Source: CBDDCX01 sp965226925 (GTDB lineage: Bacteria > Gemmatimonadota > Gemmatimonadetes > Longimicrobiales > Gaopeijiaceae). From it: a stretch of DNA of 64,000 nucleotides. Below are positions 63,440 to 64,000 of this stretch, piece after piece. The stretch's first letter is position 1, and every line of letters begins with the position of its first letter. The translations under genes were made by a program, and so were the position numbers. The stretch covers positions 682,001 through 746,000 of the forward strand of contig CBDDEN010000011.1 in NCBI GenBank assembly GCA_965226925.1, written 5' to 3'. The notes beneath the pieces are model-generated. The model saw only the letters and a list, made by a program, of their open reading frames with translations. It was not told where the DNA came from and ran no database searches.

Positions 63440-64000
63440 CTACCCCGCCAACGTGGCCACCATCACGGCCTTGATCGTGTGCATCCGGTTCTCGGCCTGG
63501 TCGAAGACGATCGAGTGCTCCCCCTCGAAGACTTCGTCGGTCACCTCCATGCCGTCCAGACCGAACTTCTGGAAGATGTCCTCGCCCACGGCGGTCTGCC
63601 GGTCATGGAAGGCCGGAAGGCAGTGCAAGAACTTCGCGGGTGGCGCGCCCGTCATCGCCAGGACCCGGGCGTTCACCTGGTAGGGGCGGAGAAGCTCGAT
63701 CCGCTCAGCCCACATGGAGGCGGGCTCGCCCATGGAGACCCACACGTCGGTGTAGAGGAAGTCTGCGCCGCCGACCGCCTCCTCCACGCTCTCGGTTATC
63801 GTGACGCTGCCCCCACTCTCGGACGCGAACCCCTCGCAGCGCTTTACCAGCCCGGCCTCCGGCCAGCATACCTCGGGTGCCGCCAGTCGGACGTCCATTC
63901 CCATCTTGGCGCCGCCCACCATGAGCGAATTGCCCATGTTGTTTCGGGCGTCTCCCAGGTAGCAGTACGAGATCTCCGACAGGGGCTTGTCGGAGTGCTC
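63440..64000 (-). CDS. argF: Ornithine carbamoyltransferase, 3' part
   Basis: 186 residues, continuing past the right edge. Diagnostic segments: YCYLGDARNNMGNSLMVGGA, YTDVWVSMGEP, HCLPAFHD (catalytic HCLP loop) and ENRMHTIKAVMVATLAG at the end. It makes citrulline from ornithine and carbamoyl phosphate, the step in arginine biosynthesis. It is intact as far as visible. Confidence 0.93.
   Translation of the reverse strand, partial: EHSDKPLSEISYCYLGDARNNMGNSLMVGGAKMGMDVRLAAPEVCWPEAGLVKRCEGFASESGGSVTITESVEEAVGGADFLYTDVWVSMGEPASMWAERIELLRPYQVNARVLAMTGAPPAKFLHCLPAFHDRQTAVGEDIFQKFGLDGMEVTDEVFEGEHSIVFDQAENRMHTIKAVMVATLAG

Noticed and set aside
1..64000. CRISPR array, prophage, integrase-tRNA island, rRNA operon
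   Set aside because: No regularly spaced repeats, phage structural genes, tRNA-like 3' ends or rRNA motifs were seen on reading both strands.

Overview
The window is a GC-rich bacterial chromosome segment. The best guess for the source is a member of Gemmatimonadota or a close relative. This is an inference from a SARP-type BTAD domain fused to a Ser/Thr kinase, SusC/SusD-like proteins beside LVIVD-type surface proteins, a COG3014-like protein and many exported lipoproteins. No rRNA or tRNA gene was recognised.

Layout. 0-11 kb: amino-acid and sugar catabolism on the plus strand (SDR, sodium:solute symporter remnant, family 4 glycosidase, threonine dehydrogenase plus 2-amino-3-ketobutyrate CoA ligase, exported cyclophilin, ornithine cyclodeaminase-like protein, serine/threonine dehydratase). 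11.4-15.8 kb: a minus-strand NAD-type formate dehydrogenase operon whose catalytic subunit carries an in-frame UGA at the selenocysteine position followed by a convincing bacterial SECIS hairpin. 16.2-20.2 kb: five type IV pilus minor pilin-like genes, the last two a tandem duplication. 20-29 kb: a CPA1 antiporter, a VanX-like dipeptidase, a truncated RidA, then an iron cassette (feoB behind a membrane-anchored DtxR-FeoA fusion) divergent from a P1B-type metal ATPase across a perfect 20-bp palindrome.

29-34 kb: an IS3-family element sits between two truncated genes, a BTAD-kinase and a COG3014-like protein. 34-43 kb: a decayed stretch of exported proteins containing a complete 2.6-kb IS1595-family element with 8-bp target duplication and a 492-residue passenger gene. 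43-47.9 kb: an FG-GAP lipoprotein, NhaC, a cupin and PnuC. 47.9-55.7 kb: three paralogous LVIVD-type genes in different states of decay flank a broken SusC/SusD pair and an intact outer-membrane beta-barrel gene. 55.8-64 kb: a plus-strand run with a BtuF-like binding protein, a TauE/SafE exporter and a D-cysteine desulfhydrase/L-cysteate sulfo-lyase-like enzyme, then a YfcC-type carrier, PlsC-like acyltransferase, ROK kinase, exported RidA and the 3' part of argF.

A recurring theme is damage. At least ten genes carry single-base frameshifts, nonsense codons or internal deletions, and others are cut at their ends. This could be genuine genome decay (for example in a host-associated lineage with active insertion sequences), a low-accuracy assembly, or both. 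The interrupted genes are annotated over their full apparent extent so that they are not lost.
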